Shown here: in pieces, positions 25,862-35,029 of the stretch
Position numbering within the stretch: the stretch's first letter is position 1
How the letters are laid out: each line of letters opens with the position of its first letter
NCBI RefSeq assembly: GCF_900110865.1
Contig: NZ_FOFD01000008.1
Location: 62,001 to 126,000 of the forward strand
DNA length: 64,000 bases
Source: Natrinema salaciae
Lineage (GTDB): Archaea > Halobacteriota > Halobacteria > Halobacteriales > Natrialbaceae
Direction of reading: 5' to 3'
Notes under the pieces: generated by a model
Databases searched by the model: none
Told to the model about the DNA's origin: nothing
Seen by the model: the letters and a program-made list of their open reading frames with translations, nothing else
Made by a program: the position numbers and the translations under genes

Positions 25862-26449
25862 ATGCCCTCGCTCGACGAGACAGACATCGAGATTCTGCGA
25901 CTCCTCAGCCACGATGCCCGGCGGACGTACACCGATATCGCCGAGGAGGTGGGCATGTCCGGGCCAGCGGTCGCAGACCGAATCGAACGGCTGCAGGACA
26001 CGGGGATCATCAACCGCTTCACCGTGGACATCGACCGAACACAGCTGGGAGCGGGCGCACAGATTTTTGTTCAAGTCGATCCTGGAGACTCGTTTGAACA
26101 GCTCCGGTCACGTCTCGACGGGTCCGACGCGGTGGAACACGTCATGGTAACTGCCGGCGGAGAACTCTGGTTCAATGCACGTGCAGAGGTCCACAGCGTA
26201 CACACATGGGTCAGAAGCCTTCTGGAACCGGCCGACGTCGTAGCGTATTCCGTGACGCTCATCGACGAGATCGAGTGGCAACCGTCACTCGACGGGACGG
26301 ATTTCGCGCTCACCTGTGCGGAGTGTGGGAATACCGTCGACAGCGAGGGCGAATCCGAGTGGATCGACGACCGGATGCATCACTTCTGCTGTACCACTTG
26401 CCAGAGTCAGTTCAAGGACCAGCTGAATCAGCTCAAAGAAGGCGTCTGA
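25862..26449 (+). CDS. Lrp/AsnC-family regulator with C-terminal TRASH metal-binding domain
   Basis: 195 aa. Residues 1-60 are an AsnC HTH (DETDIEILRLLSHDARRTYTDIAEEVGMS), followed by an Lrp-type ligand region. A TRASH domain sits at about residues 150-186 with Cys152, Cys155, Cys176/177 and Cys180 (CAECGNT and CCTTCQSQF). TRASH-Lrp proteins in archaea are known copper or heavy-metal sensors, usually next to a metal ATPase or chaperone. No ATPase is adjacent here; an HMA chaperone and DUF2182 protein lie 4 kb downstream. The ATG at 25862 fits the family. Confidence 0.88.
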   Translation: MPSLDETDIEILRLLSHDARRTYTDIAEEVGMSGPAVADRIERLQDTGIINRFTVDIDRTQLGAGAQIFVQVDPGDSFEQLRSRLDGSDAVEHVMVTAGGELWFNARAEVHSVHTWVRSLLEPADVVAYSVTLIDEIEWQPSLDGTDFALTCAECGNTVDSEGESEWIDDRMHHFCCTTCQSQFKDQLNQLKEGV

Positions 26450-26531
26450 ACGGTTTGGAATCCAAGCGATGGGTTTCCAAAATCCTCGATATTATTCGTG
26501 GTGGTCCGTGAATCGGATGCAGTCTCACGCA

Positions 26532-27953
26532 TCAGTCAGCGAGTGACGGTCGACGGGACCGACTTGCGACCGTCCACTTCCCGGAGTGAACCCGATACCC
26601 GGTCACGATAGCTGCACCCCAGGTTTCTGCGATCAGGGCTCCGAACACGGCAGCGTGCCCCAACGACGTCGTCACCCCTAAATACGTCAACGGGAGAAGA
26701 AGGAGATACAGGCCGAGAAGCCGTCCGTACATCGTCCACCGATTCTCGCCAGACCCTTTCAGAATTCCCTCGTACGTCCTGAATATACCGAGCCCGACGA
26801 AGCTGACGCTGGCAACCCGTACAAACGGGATCGTTCGAGCGACTGTCTCCGGGTCCCGGCTGAAGAGGCCGGCGATGACCGGAGCAAGAGCGAAGACGAG
26901 TATCCCAGCGAGCACGTACACGATTACCGAGAAGACAACCGTATCACGGCCGAAATCGACGGCCAACTGTTCGTCCGACTGTCCTAGTGCCTGGCCGACG
27001 AGACTGCTTGCGGACAGAGAAAACCCTGCCCCGAAGGCATTCAATAGATTCCGCACTCGACGAGCTACCTCGAACGAAGCGACAACGGTCGGCCCAACCA
27101 TGGCGAGCAGTGTCAACAGCGGGAATCGAACGAAGACGTTCCCGAGCCGGTGACCGATCAACGGCACCGACGTGCCCACCAGCTGTCGAAGTATACGACC
27201 GTCGAGATACGGGCCCGTCAGCGATATGGTGAGAGGGAACGGCCCGAGCCCGGGGAACTCTCCGCGAACCAGTCCATACGCGAAACTCGCCGCAACGAGG
27301 CCTTCGGCGATGACTGACGCGAGAGCGGCTCCGAATACTCCCAGTCCCAGGCCGAAAATGAAGATTGCGTTGAGACCGATGTTAACGGCGGCACCGGTCG
27401 CCCGAATCGACATCGGAATCCACGTGTTGTTCGCTCCTGCGAGCGTGCGGCTCGCGACAACGTTGAACGTGACAAACAGTAGAACAACCGTGCTCACCCG
27501 CAGGTACGTCGCCCCGTATCGGACTGTCCTGCTGTCTTCGGTAAACACTCGGATCAACTCTTCGGCACCGAGCCAGTAGGCGACGACGAACGGGAGTCCA
27601 AGCGCGAGACCGAGAAGCACGCTCTGTTTGACGACGAGGCTCGCCGCTGCCGATTGGCCGGCACTATAGCGTTGCGCAACCAGCCCGATCGTTCCACCAG
27701 CGATCCCGATGGCGAAAGCGAACGCGAACTGCCAGTAGACGACTGCAAAGGAGATGCCGACGATGGCCGTGGAACCGAGGGCCAGGCCGACCATCGCAAT
27801 GTCGGACACACGGAGGGAGAACCTGGCGATCATCGTCAGGAACCGCGGCCAGGTGAGGTCCGCGATTCGCCGTCCGCGCTGGTCGTCGATGGCCCCCACC
27901 CCGGCCAGTCGGCGAGCGAGCCACCGGAACCACCAGACAATGGGGTTGAACAT
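26532..27953 (-). CDS. MATE-family efflux transporter
   Basis: 473 aa with 12 membrane segments in two homologous halves. MATE features include WPRFLTMIARFSLRVSDIAMVG near the start and NNTWIPMSIRATGAAVNIGLNAIF in the middle. Such proteins export drugs or metabolites with Na+ or H+. The ATG at 27953 is five bases after the stop of the MBL-fold gene upstream, so the two are cotranscribed. The frame stays open further upstream but that part overlaps the MBL gene in another frame and is not coding. Base composition is slightly A/T-richer than average. Confidence 0.9.
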   Translation of the reverse strand: MFNPIVWWFRWLARRLAGVGAIDDQRGRRIADLTWPRFLTMIARFSLRVSDIAMVGLALGSTAIVGISFAVVYWQFAFAFAIGIAGGTIGLVAQRYSAGQSAAASLVVKQSVLLGLALGLPFVVAYWLGAEELIRVFTEDSRTVRYGATYLRVSTVVLLFVTFNVVASRTLAGANNTWIPMSIRATGAAVNIGLNAIFIFGLGLGVFGAALASVIAEGLVAASFAYGLVRGEFPGLGPFPLTISLTGPYLDGRILRQLVGTSVPLIGHRLGNVFVRFPLLTLLAMVGPTVVASFEVARRVRNLLNAFGAGFSLSASSLVGQALGQSDEQLAVDFGRDTVVFSVIVYVLAGILVFALAPVIAGLFSRDPETVARTIPFVRVASVSFVGLGIFRTYEGILKGSGENRWTMYGRLLGLYLLLLPLTYLGVTTSLGHAAVFGALIAETWGAAIVTGYRVHSGKWTVASRSRRPSLAD

Positions 27954-27957
27954 CGAA

Positions 27958-28785
27958 TCAGACTCTCGGCGGGAGTTCGAGTGAACTTCCGACGCCCACT
28001 GAGCGAAACGCCTCAGGGAGACGCTCCGAGAGAATCTTCTCGGCCTGGAAGCCCGTGCAGTGAGTCCCGGCAAACAGATCGAGTTGACCTTCCAACCAGT
28101 CCGCGAGGTCGTGAATTTCGTCCGCATCACGGGCAACGAGGTGGGTACCGCCGATGACGAAGCGAACCTCCGTGCCGGTGACTGTCTCGGCGTGCTCAAT
28201 AGTGTTGCGAAGGCCTGCGTGACAGCACCCGAGCACGAGTGCGGTGCCATCTTCGGTCTCGACGGCGATCGACTGGTCGTCCGGCACCGAATCGTCGACC
28301 AGTTCACCATCCTTCTCGCGCAAGTGGACAGGATTGTCGTCGTGAGGCCGGGGAATCTCACCGAGCGCGAATACACCATCGCGTACCTCTACAGGGTCAC
28401 GGTGCTCGATGATATCGGCCCCCGTTTCGACTTCGGCTCGAGAGAATGGAACTCCGATGTGGATCGGCTCGTCCAGCGTCCGGCCGTCAGCAGGCTTTCG
28501 GATGAACCGCTCAGCCCAGATATCAGGATGACAGTACACAGTCGGTTTGTCAAACGGATCGAGGAACTCGTCCAGACCCATGGTGTGGTCATAATGGGCG
28601 TGGCTCAGCACGATGTCGTCGAACGCCGTACCGACATCTAGTAACCGTGCATTGTCGAGGGCGGCGGTGGATTGGCCTGTATCGAACAGCACGTCATCAA
28701 CTGCCGCCGCGAACCCCCATTCGCCGCGGAGGCCTTTCGGAATCCCCGTTGCCACGGTGTTGTCAGCGAGAATTGTCACGTTCAT
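27958..28785 (-). CDS. metallo-beta-lactamase-fold hydrolase (COG1237-like)
   Basis: 275 aa from the ATG at 28785. The metal motif is SHAHYDHTMG (H62, H64, D66, H67), followed by GCCHAG (H199) and GTHCTG (H252), the pattern of the COG1237 group, some of which are linked to dihydropterin-ribofuranosyl-aminobenzene-phosphate metabolism in archaea. The substrate here is not known. It precedes the MATE gene by four bases. A plus-strand remnant of the same family's C-terminus lies 580 bases away at 29364-29489, which suggests that a second copy has decayed. Confidence 0.88.
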   Translation of the reverse strand: MNVTILADNTVATGIPKGLRGEWGFAAAVDDVLFDTGQSTAALDNARLLDVGTAFDDIVLSHAHYDHTMGLDEFLDPFDKPTVYCHPDIWAERFIRKPADGRTLDEPIHIGVPFSRAEVETGADIIEHRDPVEVRDGVFALGEIPRPHDDNPVHLREKDGELVDDSVPDDQSIAVETEDGTALVLGCCHAGLRNTIEHAETVTGTEVRFVIGGTHLVARDADEIHDLADWLEGQLDLFAGTHCTGFQAEKILSERLPEAFRSVGVGSSLELPPRV

Positions 28786-29363
28786 ACGTATCGACCATCC
28801 AAGATATCCCACTGGGTCGCTACAGAATGGTCGTGGTTACACTGTTGGCCACCGAGCATGGAGGCGCTCGAATCAAGATTTACTGAAGTTCTCACAAAGA
28901 GTGATAGGGGTGCATTTCTGATTGCAGTTTCCGTTAGAAATGCTAAGGACGGAGTGTTAGAACATTGAATTTGAAATCGAGACACCGCCCATGAGGGGCC
29001 TCGGCGGGGACTCCGAAAACTCTCCCAGCTACCCGTGAGACCGCCGACTGCTCCGCTGGTAGAGCTACTCCGCGCAGGACCTGCATGCGGGTGAACACCG
29101 CTTTCAGAACGACTGAACGGTGTCGCTGACGAACTTTGGTTTTCAAATTAATATGCCTCTCCACCATTCTTTTCATAGTTCCCACTCGGTTAGCAACACT
29201 GTTCGAACGTACGAATAGCCAGAGATGAATCACGAAAACCAGTCGTTATCGCCGTCTCTAGCCGCTTGTACACGAGACAGTGGGGGGCCATCCGAGACGA
29301 CACCTGTATCACAAATCAGGACCAGCAAGGGATGGGAGACACATCGAGGGGAACGAGAGAGGA
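28786..29363. other. degraded intergenic DNA
   Basis: 578 bases without a convincing gene. The first part holds the promoter of the MBL-MATE pair. The rest contains broken frames on both strands and runs into the MBL remnant, and is probably a decaying insertion. No insertion-sequence end could be defined. Confidence 0.45.
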
Positions 29364-29489
29364 ACACTCGACTTGCTCGTCGGTGCCCACTGTACAGGGA
29401 CAGCGGCGATGGGAATCCTCAATGAGCATCTTCCAGAGATCTTCGAACCAGCGGGCGTCGGGAGTACGATACGGCTCGACGGAGTTTGA
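29364..29489 (+). pseudogene. 3' remnant of an MBL-fold (COG1237-like) gene
   Basis: The last ~40 codons before a stop read LDLLVGAHCTGTAAMGILNE and then LPEIF..AGVGSTIRL. They align with the C-terminus of the intact gene at 27958 (LDLFAGTHCTGFQAEKILSE, LPEAF..VGVGSSLEL). The whole N-terminal MBL domain, with its HxHxDH metal site, is missing. The fragment is on the opposite strand to the intact copy. Confidence 0.75.
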
Positions 29490-29719
29490 CCACCCACACT
29501 AGTACCCAAATTCATCAGGGGCGGGATAAAGGCGCACATCAAATCCATCCTCCGAGATCGTGAACCGACTCGGTAGGTCGAGAGCGGGAACACCCGACGT
29601 CTCCAGAACCGGCCATTGCGGGCGGTACGCGCCGAACCGCCGGACACGCCCGACGACGCCGGGGAATGGAGACCCAACCGATCGAATAGATCCCGCGGCC
29701 GCCGAATCGGGTGTCCGCG

Positions 29720-30067
29720 TCAATCGAGACGGTCGTGCAGCCAGCCGCCGATGAATCCACGGAGCTGCCCGACGATCAGGAACACGACGACCCCAATCAC
29801 GACGGTGCATCCGGCCGCAGCCACCGAACTCGCGGCCATCAGCCACGAGTCGCCGACGAGATCGACGAGTATCGGATGGTTCCACCACTCGAGCGCGGTC
29901 GTCCCGCTTTGCCAGAGGAGGATCGGGACCCCACCGATCGCCGCGGTCACCGCGCCCGCCCGCGTTCCGTCGCTCGATTGCGCCCCGTCGTGATATCCCG
30001 AGAGGACGCACGCGACGATCAGGGCCGTCCCTGAAACGGTATCCGGATCCAGGACCCAGTTACTCAC
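29720..30067 (-). CDS. small membrane protein (DUF5518-like), N-terminus uncertain
   Basis: 115 aa from a GTG at 30067 with three or four hydrophobic stretches (VSGTALIVACVLSGYHDG, AGAVTAAIGGVPILLW, VAAAGCTVVIGVVVFLIVG) in the pattern of haloarchaeal DUF5518 proteins. Upstream of the GTG the frame stays open for about 15 codons and still encodes a hydrophobic segment (RTAIFLGLVSIPFTVV) with no start codon before a TAG. The true N-terminus may therefore have been lost to a frameshift. Function is unknown. Confidence 0.5.
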   Translation of the reverse strand: MSNWVLDPDTVSGTALIVACVLSGYHDGAQSSDGTRAGAVTAAIGGVPILLWQSGTTALEWWNHPILVDLVGDSWLMAASSVAAAGCTVVIGVVVFLIVGQLRGFIGGWLHDRLD

Positions 30068-30371
30068 GACCGTGAACGGGATCGAGACGAGGCCGAGGAA
30101 GATCGCAGTCCGGAACCGACGACCCTACACCGGTCAGCCCATGCTGGTCACACGTCCTTGCGGGCCACTGACGCGGGCTCCGGTCTCGCGCGCCGGTCGA
30201 ATAGTTCGAACGCCGCGTCGATCCCGTACCGGCACGCCTCCCCTCGTCGGTGCCGGAAGATCGCAGGTCGATGCGCGGATCGAGCCGGTTCTAGTCTTCG
30301 GTACCGTTTAGTGCAGAAAATATCAGAATTTCATCAATTTATGCCCGCTCGACGCGTTGTCCGGATGCAGA
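30068..30371. other. intergenic stretch before the HMA gene
   Basis: 304 bases. The left end may carry the lost 5' end of the membrane gene on the minus strand. The right end has A/T-rich TCAATTTATGCC at 30334-30345, a likely TATA element about 30 bases before the HMA start. Nothing else is seen. Confidence 0.45.
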
Positions 30372-30575
30372 ATGGACGAATACACGCTCGAAGTTCCCGC
30401 AATGACGTGTGAAGGGTGTGAGATAGTTATCACCGGTGCAGTGGCCGACATCCCTGGAGTGGGGGTCGTCGACGCCGACGCCACGGCCGGTCGAGTGACG
30501 ATTCACGGGGATGCGTCGGTACGCCCCCGCGTGCGGGCGGCCATCGAAAACGCCGGCTACGACGTACGAGACTAG
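30372..30575 (+). CDS. heavy-metal-associated (HMA) domain copper chaperone-like protein
   Basis: 67 aa, one complete HMA domain with the metal loop MTCEGCE (Cys13, Cys16) and the usual beta-alpha-beta-beta-alpha-beta order ending AAIENAGYDVRD. Stand-alone HMA proteins carry Cu(I) to ATPases or sensors. It starts at ATG 30372; a GTG or ATG five codons upstream is less likely. It is followed 110 bases later by a DUF2182 membrane protein and then a Rieske protein. A metal-sensing Lrp/TRASH gene is 4 kb upstream. Confidence 0.88.
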   Translation: MDEYTLEVPAMTCEGCEIVITGAVADIPGVGVVDADATAGRVTIHGDASVRPRVRAAIENAGYDVRD

Positions 30576-30684
30576 CCGTGATCGATTCTACCCCGTTTGG
30601 TGGTTCGGAGACGATGACGACGACCCGTGCAGACTCTGCATCGCCGTTCACCGTCCGTCACACCCTCGAGGGAGGGAGAGTCGA

Positions 30685-31530
30685 ATGAGTGCAGTGCTTC
30701 GGGCTGCGATCGAACGGACGACGGATCGCCTCCCGACCGGGTTCGATCGGACGACTGCCGTGGTCACCGCGATGCTCGGTCTCGACGCGGTCTGGTGGCT
30801 GTTGCTGTACGGCGGTCACGTCCCGATGCCCGGAATGGAGTGGCTGACGATGGAGGCCGAAATCCCGATGGCCGCACCCGGTGCGATGGAACGCGGTGCC
30901 GCCCACGTCGGGACGCTCGAGGCGATTATCGGCTACACCGTCATGTGGGGCGTGATGATGTGGGCGATGATGCAACCGGCGATGATGCGGTTCACCCGGG
31001 AGTACGTCGCGTCCTATCGGGGATCGGCTTCCGGTGCGGTGCGAGCGCTGGCGTCGTTTCTCGTCGGCTACTACGTCGTCTGGATGGCGTCGGCCTGCGT
31101 TCCGCTCCTGTACGACATCGTCCTCCCGGGCGGAATTTATGGCGTCACCCGCACGCACACCCACGTCGTCATCGGGAGCGTCCTCGTGCTCACCGGACTG
31201 TACCAGCTCTCGAGGTTCAAACGGTCGTTCCTGCGGACGTGTTGTGCCACCGTGCCGGCTCACGTCGACGGCGTCCCGCAGGCGATCCGGGAGGGGCTCT
31301 ATCACGGCGTGCGCTGTGTCCTCACCTGCTTCGGGGTCTTCTTCCTGGTGATGGTCTTCGTCGGCGAGATGAACCTCGTCTGGATGGTCGCACTGACCGG
31401 CGTCGTCACGATAGAGCGCCTGCCGACCTGGGGCGAAGAGATCGCCGTCGGCATCGGGCTCGTCTCGCTCGCGGCCGGCGTCATCGTGTTGGCGATCCAG
31501 CCGCCGCTCCCGCTGGCGTTCACGCTCTGA
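30685..31530 (+). CDS. DUF2182 membrane protein (predicted metal-binding)
   Basis: 281 aa with seven or so membrane segments. It is strikingly Met-rich around HVPMPGMEWLTMEAEIPM and MWGVMMWAMMQPAMMRF, the hallmark of DUF2182 proteins, which are predicted to bind copper or similar soft metals in the membrane. Further Cys residues appear in SFLRTCCATVP and GVRCVLTCFG. The ATG at 30685 follows a GGGAGGGAGAG purine stretch that can serve as a ribosome binding site. Together with the HMA gene upstream this forms a likely copper-handling pair. Confidence 0.85.
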   Translation: MSAVLRAAIERTTDRLPTGFDRTTAVVTAMLGLDAVWWLLLYGGHVPMPGMEWLTMEAEIPMAAPGAMERGAAHVGTLEAIIGYTVMWGVMMWAMMQPAMMRFTREYVASYRGSASGAVRALASFLVGYYVVWMASACVPLLYDIVLPGGIYGVTRTHTHVVIGSVLVLTGLYQLSRFKRSFLRTCCATVPAHVDGVPQAIREGLYHGVRCVLTCFGVFFLVMVFVGEMNLVWMVALTGVVTIERLPTWGEEIAVGIGLVSLAAGVIVLAIQPPLPLAFTL

Positions 31531-31633
31531 GAGCCGGCTGTGCCTCGCGGACGGCACGAGCCGTCCGTGCGCTGCTGTCCGGCGCGGTCCGTCGGGACCG
31601 TTTTCCGTTCGTGGTCCATACTGTCCGCTCGAA

Positions 31634-32140
31634 ATGAGTGTGCGAACGCGGCTCACGACCGTCGAGACGGTTTACGAGAACCGGTCGTGGCTGTTCACGA
31701 TTCGAGATCAGCACGGCGAACCCGACGAAGTCGTCCTCGTGCCCTGCGAGGACGACGCCGAGCACGACTCGACGAGCCCTCCTTCGAACGCTCGGGAGGA
31801 CGGCGTGGACCACGGTTCCACGAGCAGTCAGCCTGCGGCCGACGACGGTGTCGAAGCGTGGATCAACCGATGCACCCACGAAGCCCAGCGATTCGATACG
31901 GGCCGCGGGGCCCCGATGCGCGACGGCCGGCTCATCTGTCCGAAACACGGCTCGATGTTCGACGCCTGTTCGGGCTACTGTGACAACGGCGAAGCAGCCG
32001 AGACGACGCTGCCGTCAGTCGACGTCAGCGTCGACGACGGCGTCGTCTACCTGACCGACGACGACGTGACGTTCGCCCACGCTGGCGGAATCGACGACGG
32101 AGACGACGGTCCCGCATCGACCTCGCACATCGGGTTCTGA
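31634..32140 (+). CDS. Rieske-type (2Fe-2S) protein
   Basis: 168 aa with a complete Rieske cluster site, CTH at residues 80-82 and CPKH at 102-105 (Cys80, His82, Cys102, His105), followed by GSMFDACSGYC. The first 35 residues form the expected strands; a 40-residue acidic, Ser-rich insert separates them from the cluster. There is no oxygenase catalytic domain, so it is a Rieske ferredoxin or nitrite-reductase-small-subunit-like protein. It follows the DUF2182 gene by about 100 bases; a link to copper is only positional. Confidence 0.88.
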   Translation: MSVRTRLTTVETVYENRSWLFTIRDQHGEPDEVVLVPCEDDAEHDSTSPPSNAREDGVDHGSTSSQPAADDGVEAWINRCTHEAQRFDTGRGAPMRDGRLICPKHGSMFDACSGYCDNGEAAETTLPSVDVSVDDGVVYLTDDDVTFAHAGGIDDGDDGPASTSHIGF

Positions 32141-32221
32141 CCAGTTCCCCCGACGGCCGAGACGACGCGCGGTTCCCGTCGTCCGGCGGAATCTTTTCAC
32201 CGTTCGGCTCGCAGTCACCGC

Positions 32222-32617
32222 ATGGACAGACAGACCGTCTCGAGCGGCACCGAGTGGGAACCGCGGGTCGGTTACTCCCGTGCCGTCCGGACCGGCTCGC
32301 AGGTACACGTCTCGGGAACGACGGCGACCGCCGAGGACGGCTCCGTCGTCGCTCCGGGAGAGCCGTACGCACAGACCGTTCGAGCCCTCGAACTGATCGA
32401 GCACGCGCTCGACGAGGCGGGCGCGACGCTCGAGGACGTCGTCCGCACGCGCATCTACGTAACGGATATCGACGACTGGGAAGCAGTCGGCGAGGCCCAC
32501 GGCGAATTCTTCGCCGACGTTCGCCCGGCCTGTAGCATGGTCGAAGTACAGCGGTTAATCGATCCCGACCATCTGGTCGAGATCGAAGCGGTTGCGATCG
32601 TCGACGACGGGGAGTGA
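32222..32617 (+). CDS. RidA-family (YjgF/YER057c) protein
   Basis: 131 aa, one RidA/Rid domain of normal length. Conserved parts include [20 protein letters not shown], the helix [20 protein letters not shown], then [12 protein letters not shown] and the R-P-A-C-S-M-V loop (Arg of the active site in [11 protein letters not shown]), ending EIEAVAIV. RidA proteins hydrolyse reactive enamine/imine intermediates made by PLP enzymes; some Rid subfamilies lack this activity. The ATG at 32222 is preceded by a TTTTCACC element about 25 bases upstream. Confidence 0.9.
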   Translation: MDRQTVSSGTEWEPRVGYSRAVRTGSQVHVSGTTATAEDGSVVAPGEPYAQTVRALELIEHALDEAGATLEDVVRTRIYVTDIDDWEAVGEAHGEFFADVRPACSMVEVQRLIDPDHLVEIEAVAIVDDGE

Positions 32618-32727
32618 CTGTCAGGGTAGTCTCGCCCGTCGACCCGACGGTTGATTTTCCGACCGGTCAGAGACGTGTCGACAACCGTTATTGCTGCAAC
32701 TGCCCTCTCTCGTATGGGTCGTTACCA

Positions 32728-33150
32728 ATGAACATAGAAGACAACAAAGCGCTCGCCCGCCGCATGCAAGCGGACGTCTGGAACGAGGGAAACGTGGACG
32801 CGATCGACGACCTCCTCGCCGAGGACTTCGTCCAGCACTCCCCGTGGGAGCCGTCCGAGTTACGCGGCCGAGACGAGTTCAAACGGCAGATCCGGGACTT
32901 CCACGCCGCGTTTCCCGACCTGCACGGAACGGTCGACGACATCGTCGCCGAAGGCGATACGGTCGCGAACCGCTTTACCATGCACGCGACTCATCGGGGC
33001 GAATTCATGGGCGTCGAGCCGACGGGAAACGAGATCGAACTGGTCGGCACGATCTTCGCCCGCGTCGAGGACGGACGGATCGCCGAGCGGTGGGTCGTCG
33101 ACCACGTGCTCGGCTTCCTCGAGCAACTCGGGACCGTCTCCGAACGGTAA
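32728..33150 (+). CDS. SnoaL-like ester cyclase-family protein
   Basis: 140 aa, an NTF2-like fold. Motifs shared with the SnoaL/ester cyclase group are WNEGNVDAIDDLLAEDFVQH, GRDEFKRQIRDFHAAFPDL and HRGEFMGVEPTGNEIE, with the late ARVEDGRIAERW. Such proteins bind small hydrophobic ligands; some cyclise polyketides, but many haloarchaeal members have no known substrate. The ATG at 32728 matches the family opening (MNIEDNKALARRM); the upstream open frame carries no conserved sequence. Confidence 0.85.
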   Translation: MNIEDNKALARRMQADVWNEGNVDAIDDLLAEDFVQHSPWEPSELRGRDEFKRQIRDFHAAFPDLHGTVDDIVAEGDTVANRFTMHATHRGEFMGVEPTGNEIELVGTIFARVEDGRIAERWVVDHVLGFLEQLGTVSER

Positions 33151-33280
33151 TCGACGGCCAGTGTCGACCGCCCCGCGTTCGCCGTTTTCGGGTCGCCCAG
33201 AGGCGTCGTTCGGTTCGACCGGCGAATCGTCCGCAATCGGACTCGAAAGGTTATAGCGACGGTGCCGACTAGCGGCGGCT

Positions 33281-34054
33281 ATGCTGACCTTCATCGGCCT
33301 CGGTCTCTACGACGAGCGCTCGATCACCGTCGAGGGGCGGGCGGCGCTTCGGAGCGCCGACCGGGTCTACGCCGAGTTCTACACCAGCAAATTGATCGGG
33401 ACGACGATCGACGACCTCGAGTCCGCCCACGGCGTCGACATCGAGGTCCGTGACCGGGCCGGCGTCGAGCAACATCCCGAGGACATGCTCGAGGCGGCCG
33501 CGAACGAGGACGTGGCCTTCCTGACGGCGGGCGACACGATGATCTCGACGACTCACGTCGACCTCCGACTGCGAGCCCACGACCGCGGCATCGAGACGCG
33601 GGTGATTCACGGCGTCACCGCCCAGACCGCGACGAGCTCACTGACGGGGCTCCAGAACTATCGGTTCGGGAAGGCGACGACGTTACCTTTCCCCTACGCC
33701 CACGGTGCCGAGGGCCTCCCCGCGAGCGTGACGGAAACGATCGCCGACAACCGCGCGGACGGCCTTCACACCGTCGTCTACCTGGATATAAAGGCCGAAC
33801 GTGAGGAGTACATGACCGCCGACGTCGGTGCCGAACTGCTCGCCGAGGCGTACCCCAACCTCGTCGGGGTCGTCGTCGCCCGCGCGGGTGGGCCCGAACC
33901 GCTCGTCGAGGCCGGACCCATGGCCGAACTCGCGGACCGAACGTTCGGCGACCCGCTGCACCTGCTCGTCGTTCCGGGGGCGTGTCACCTGCTCGAGGCC
34001 GACGCGCTGGTGGAACTGGCCGGGGCGGACCGGGACGACCTCGAGATCGTCTGA
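33281..34054 (+). CDS. dphB: diphthine synthase (Dph5)
   Basis: 257 aa, a SAM-dependent methyltransferase of the tetrapyrrole-methylase fold. It trimethylates the modified histidine of elongation factor 2 in diphthamide synthesis. The family opening MLTFIGLGLYDERSITVEG and the motifs GDTMISTTHVDLRLRA, GVTAQTATSSLTGLQNYRFG and the PFPYAHG region are all present. Length is standard. A TATA-like GGTTATAGC about 25 bases upstream suggests a leaderless transcript. It is monocistronic. Confidence 0.95.
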   Translation: MLTFIGLGLYDERSITVEGRAALRSADRVYAEFYTSKLIGTTIDDLESAHGVDIEVRDRAGVEQHPEDMLEAAANEDVAFLTAGDTMISTTHVDLRLRAHDRGIETRVIHGVTAQTATSSLTGLQNYRFGKATTLPFPYAHGAEGLPASVTETIADNRADGLHTVVYLDIKAEREEYMTADVGAELLAEAYPNLVGVVVARAGGPEPLVEAGPMAELADRTFGDPLHLLVVPGACHLLEADALVELAGADRDDLEIV

Positions 34055-34160
34055 GACGCCGGCGACCGTCCCGCCGATCGAACCCGTCGCTCGACCCGAC
34101 GGTATTCGCATCGGGAACGGACGCCGGCAGATTTACGATCGGAGCGGGAAAGGATGGCCC

Positions 34161-34982
34161 ATGAGCGGCCGAGAGGTCTCCGACGAGTCGGGAGCGGCCA
34201 CCGAGCGGGACGCCCTCGATCGCGAGACGCTCGAGTTGGCCCGCGAGGAACTGCGGACGACGTTCGACTACCAGGTCGAGCGCGTTCGGGAGATCGACGA
34301 GAAGGCGATCGAGATCCTGAAGGCGAACCTCCTGTTGATCGGGCTGGTCGTCACGGGCGGCTCGATCGTCGTCCAGACGGATCTCGATATCGCGCCCTTC
34401 GTGAACCTCTTTACCATCACCAGCGGGCTCCTCTTGCTGGTCTCGACCGGCCTCGCCGGGGTGACGTACACGGCGTCGAATCTCAGAGGCGGGATCGACG
34501 GCGACGCGGTCGACGTCGCGCTCGCGACGGCTCGAGCCGATCCCGGGGCCGATGCGGACCGGTTCGAGGTGCGACTGCTCCGGAGCTACGGACGGTGGAT
34601 CGAGTACAACGCGCGGGTGACCGCCGTCAACGACATGTTCGCGACGATTACCGTCCTCATCGTGATCGCCGCGTTCGTCTACGTCGTCGCGGGGATCGCG
34701 GTCGGTGCGCTGGGCCCGTCCGTGCTCGTCTCGGCGATCGGCTTTCTCGCGCTCACGGCCGCGCTGGTGTGGCTCGCGGGCTTCGCCTATTACATGGATC
34801 ACCTCGGAGCGAACGACGAGCGCTGGGAGGGCACGTTCGACGGCGTCAGGATATCGAAGGGCGTGACCCGAAAACGCGGCCTGTCGACGCTCCGAACGAT
34901 GCGCAGCGAAGGGGCGACCGACGAACGGGAGGAAGCGGCAGCGGACCGGCGGTCCCACGACGGGCGCGAACCGCGGTCGTAG
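34161..34982 (+). CDS. haloarchaeal four-segment membrane protein of unknown function
   Basis: 273 aa. A charged N-terminal helix (about residues 18-60) leads into two membrane segments (LLLIGLVVTGGSIVVQ, LFTITSGLLLLVSTGLAGV). A central acidic loop is followed by two more (MFATITVLIVIAAFVYVVAGIA, LIGFLALTAALVWLAGF-like) and a charged tail. The 2+2 arrangement with a soluble helix resembles SLATT or Pycsar-effector-type membrane proteins, but there is no nearby cyclase or nucleotide sensor, so that is only a shape comparison. The ATG at 34161 was chosen because the upstream frame overlaps dphB. Confidence 0.65.
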   Translation: MSGREVSDESGAATERDALDRETLELAREELRTTFDYQVERVREIDEKAIEILKANLLLIGLVVTGGSIVVQTDLDIAPFVNLFTITSGLLLLVSTGLAGVTYTASNLRGGIDGDAVDVALATARADPGADADRFEVRLLRSYGRWIEYNARVTAVNDMFATITVLIVIAAFVYVVAGIAVGALGPSVLVSAIGFLALTAALVWLAGFAYYMDHLGANDERWEGTFDGVRISKGVTRKRGLSTLRTMRSEGATDEREEAAADRRSHDGREPRS

Positions 34983-35029
34983 CGTCCCCGGCGAGGGGGA
35001 CGGCCGGGGCGGCCGTTCCGTCGGGTTCG

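Noticed and set aside
28943-29233. Basic frame resembling a transposase remnant
   Set aside because: No transposase motif could be named with confidence.
34161-34982. Anti-phage SLATT/Pycsar-type effector
   Set aside because: Only the membrane layout is similar; no cyclase or sensor gene is adjacent.
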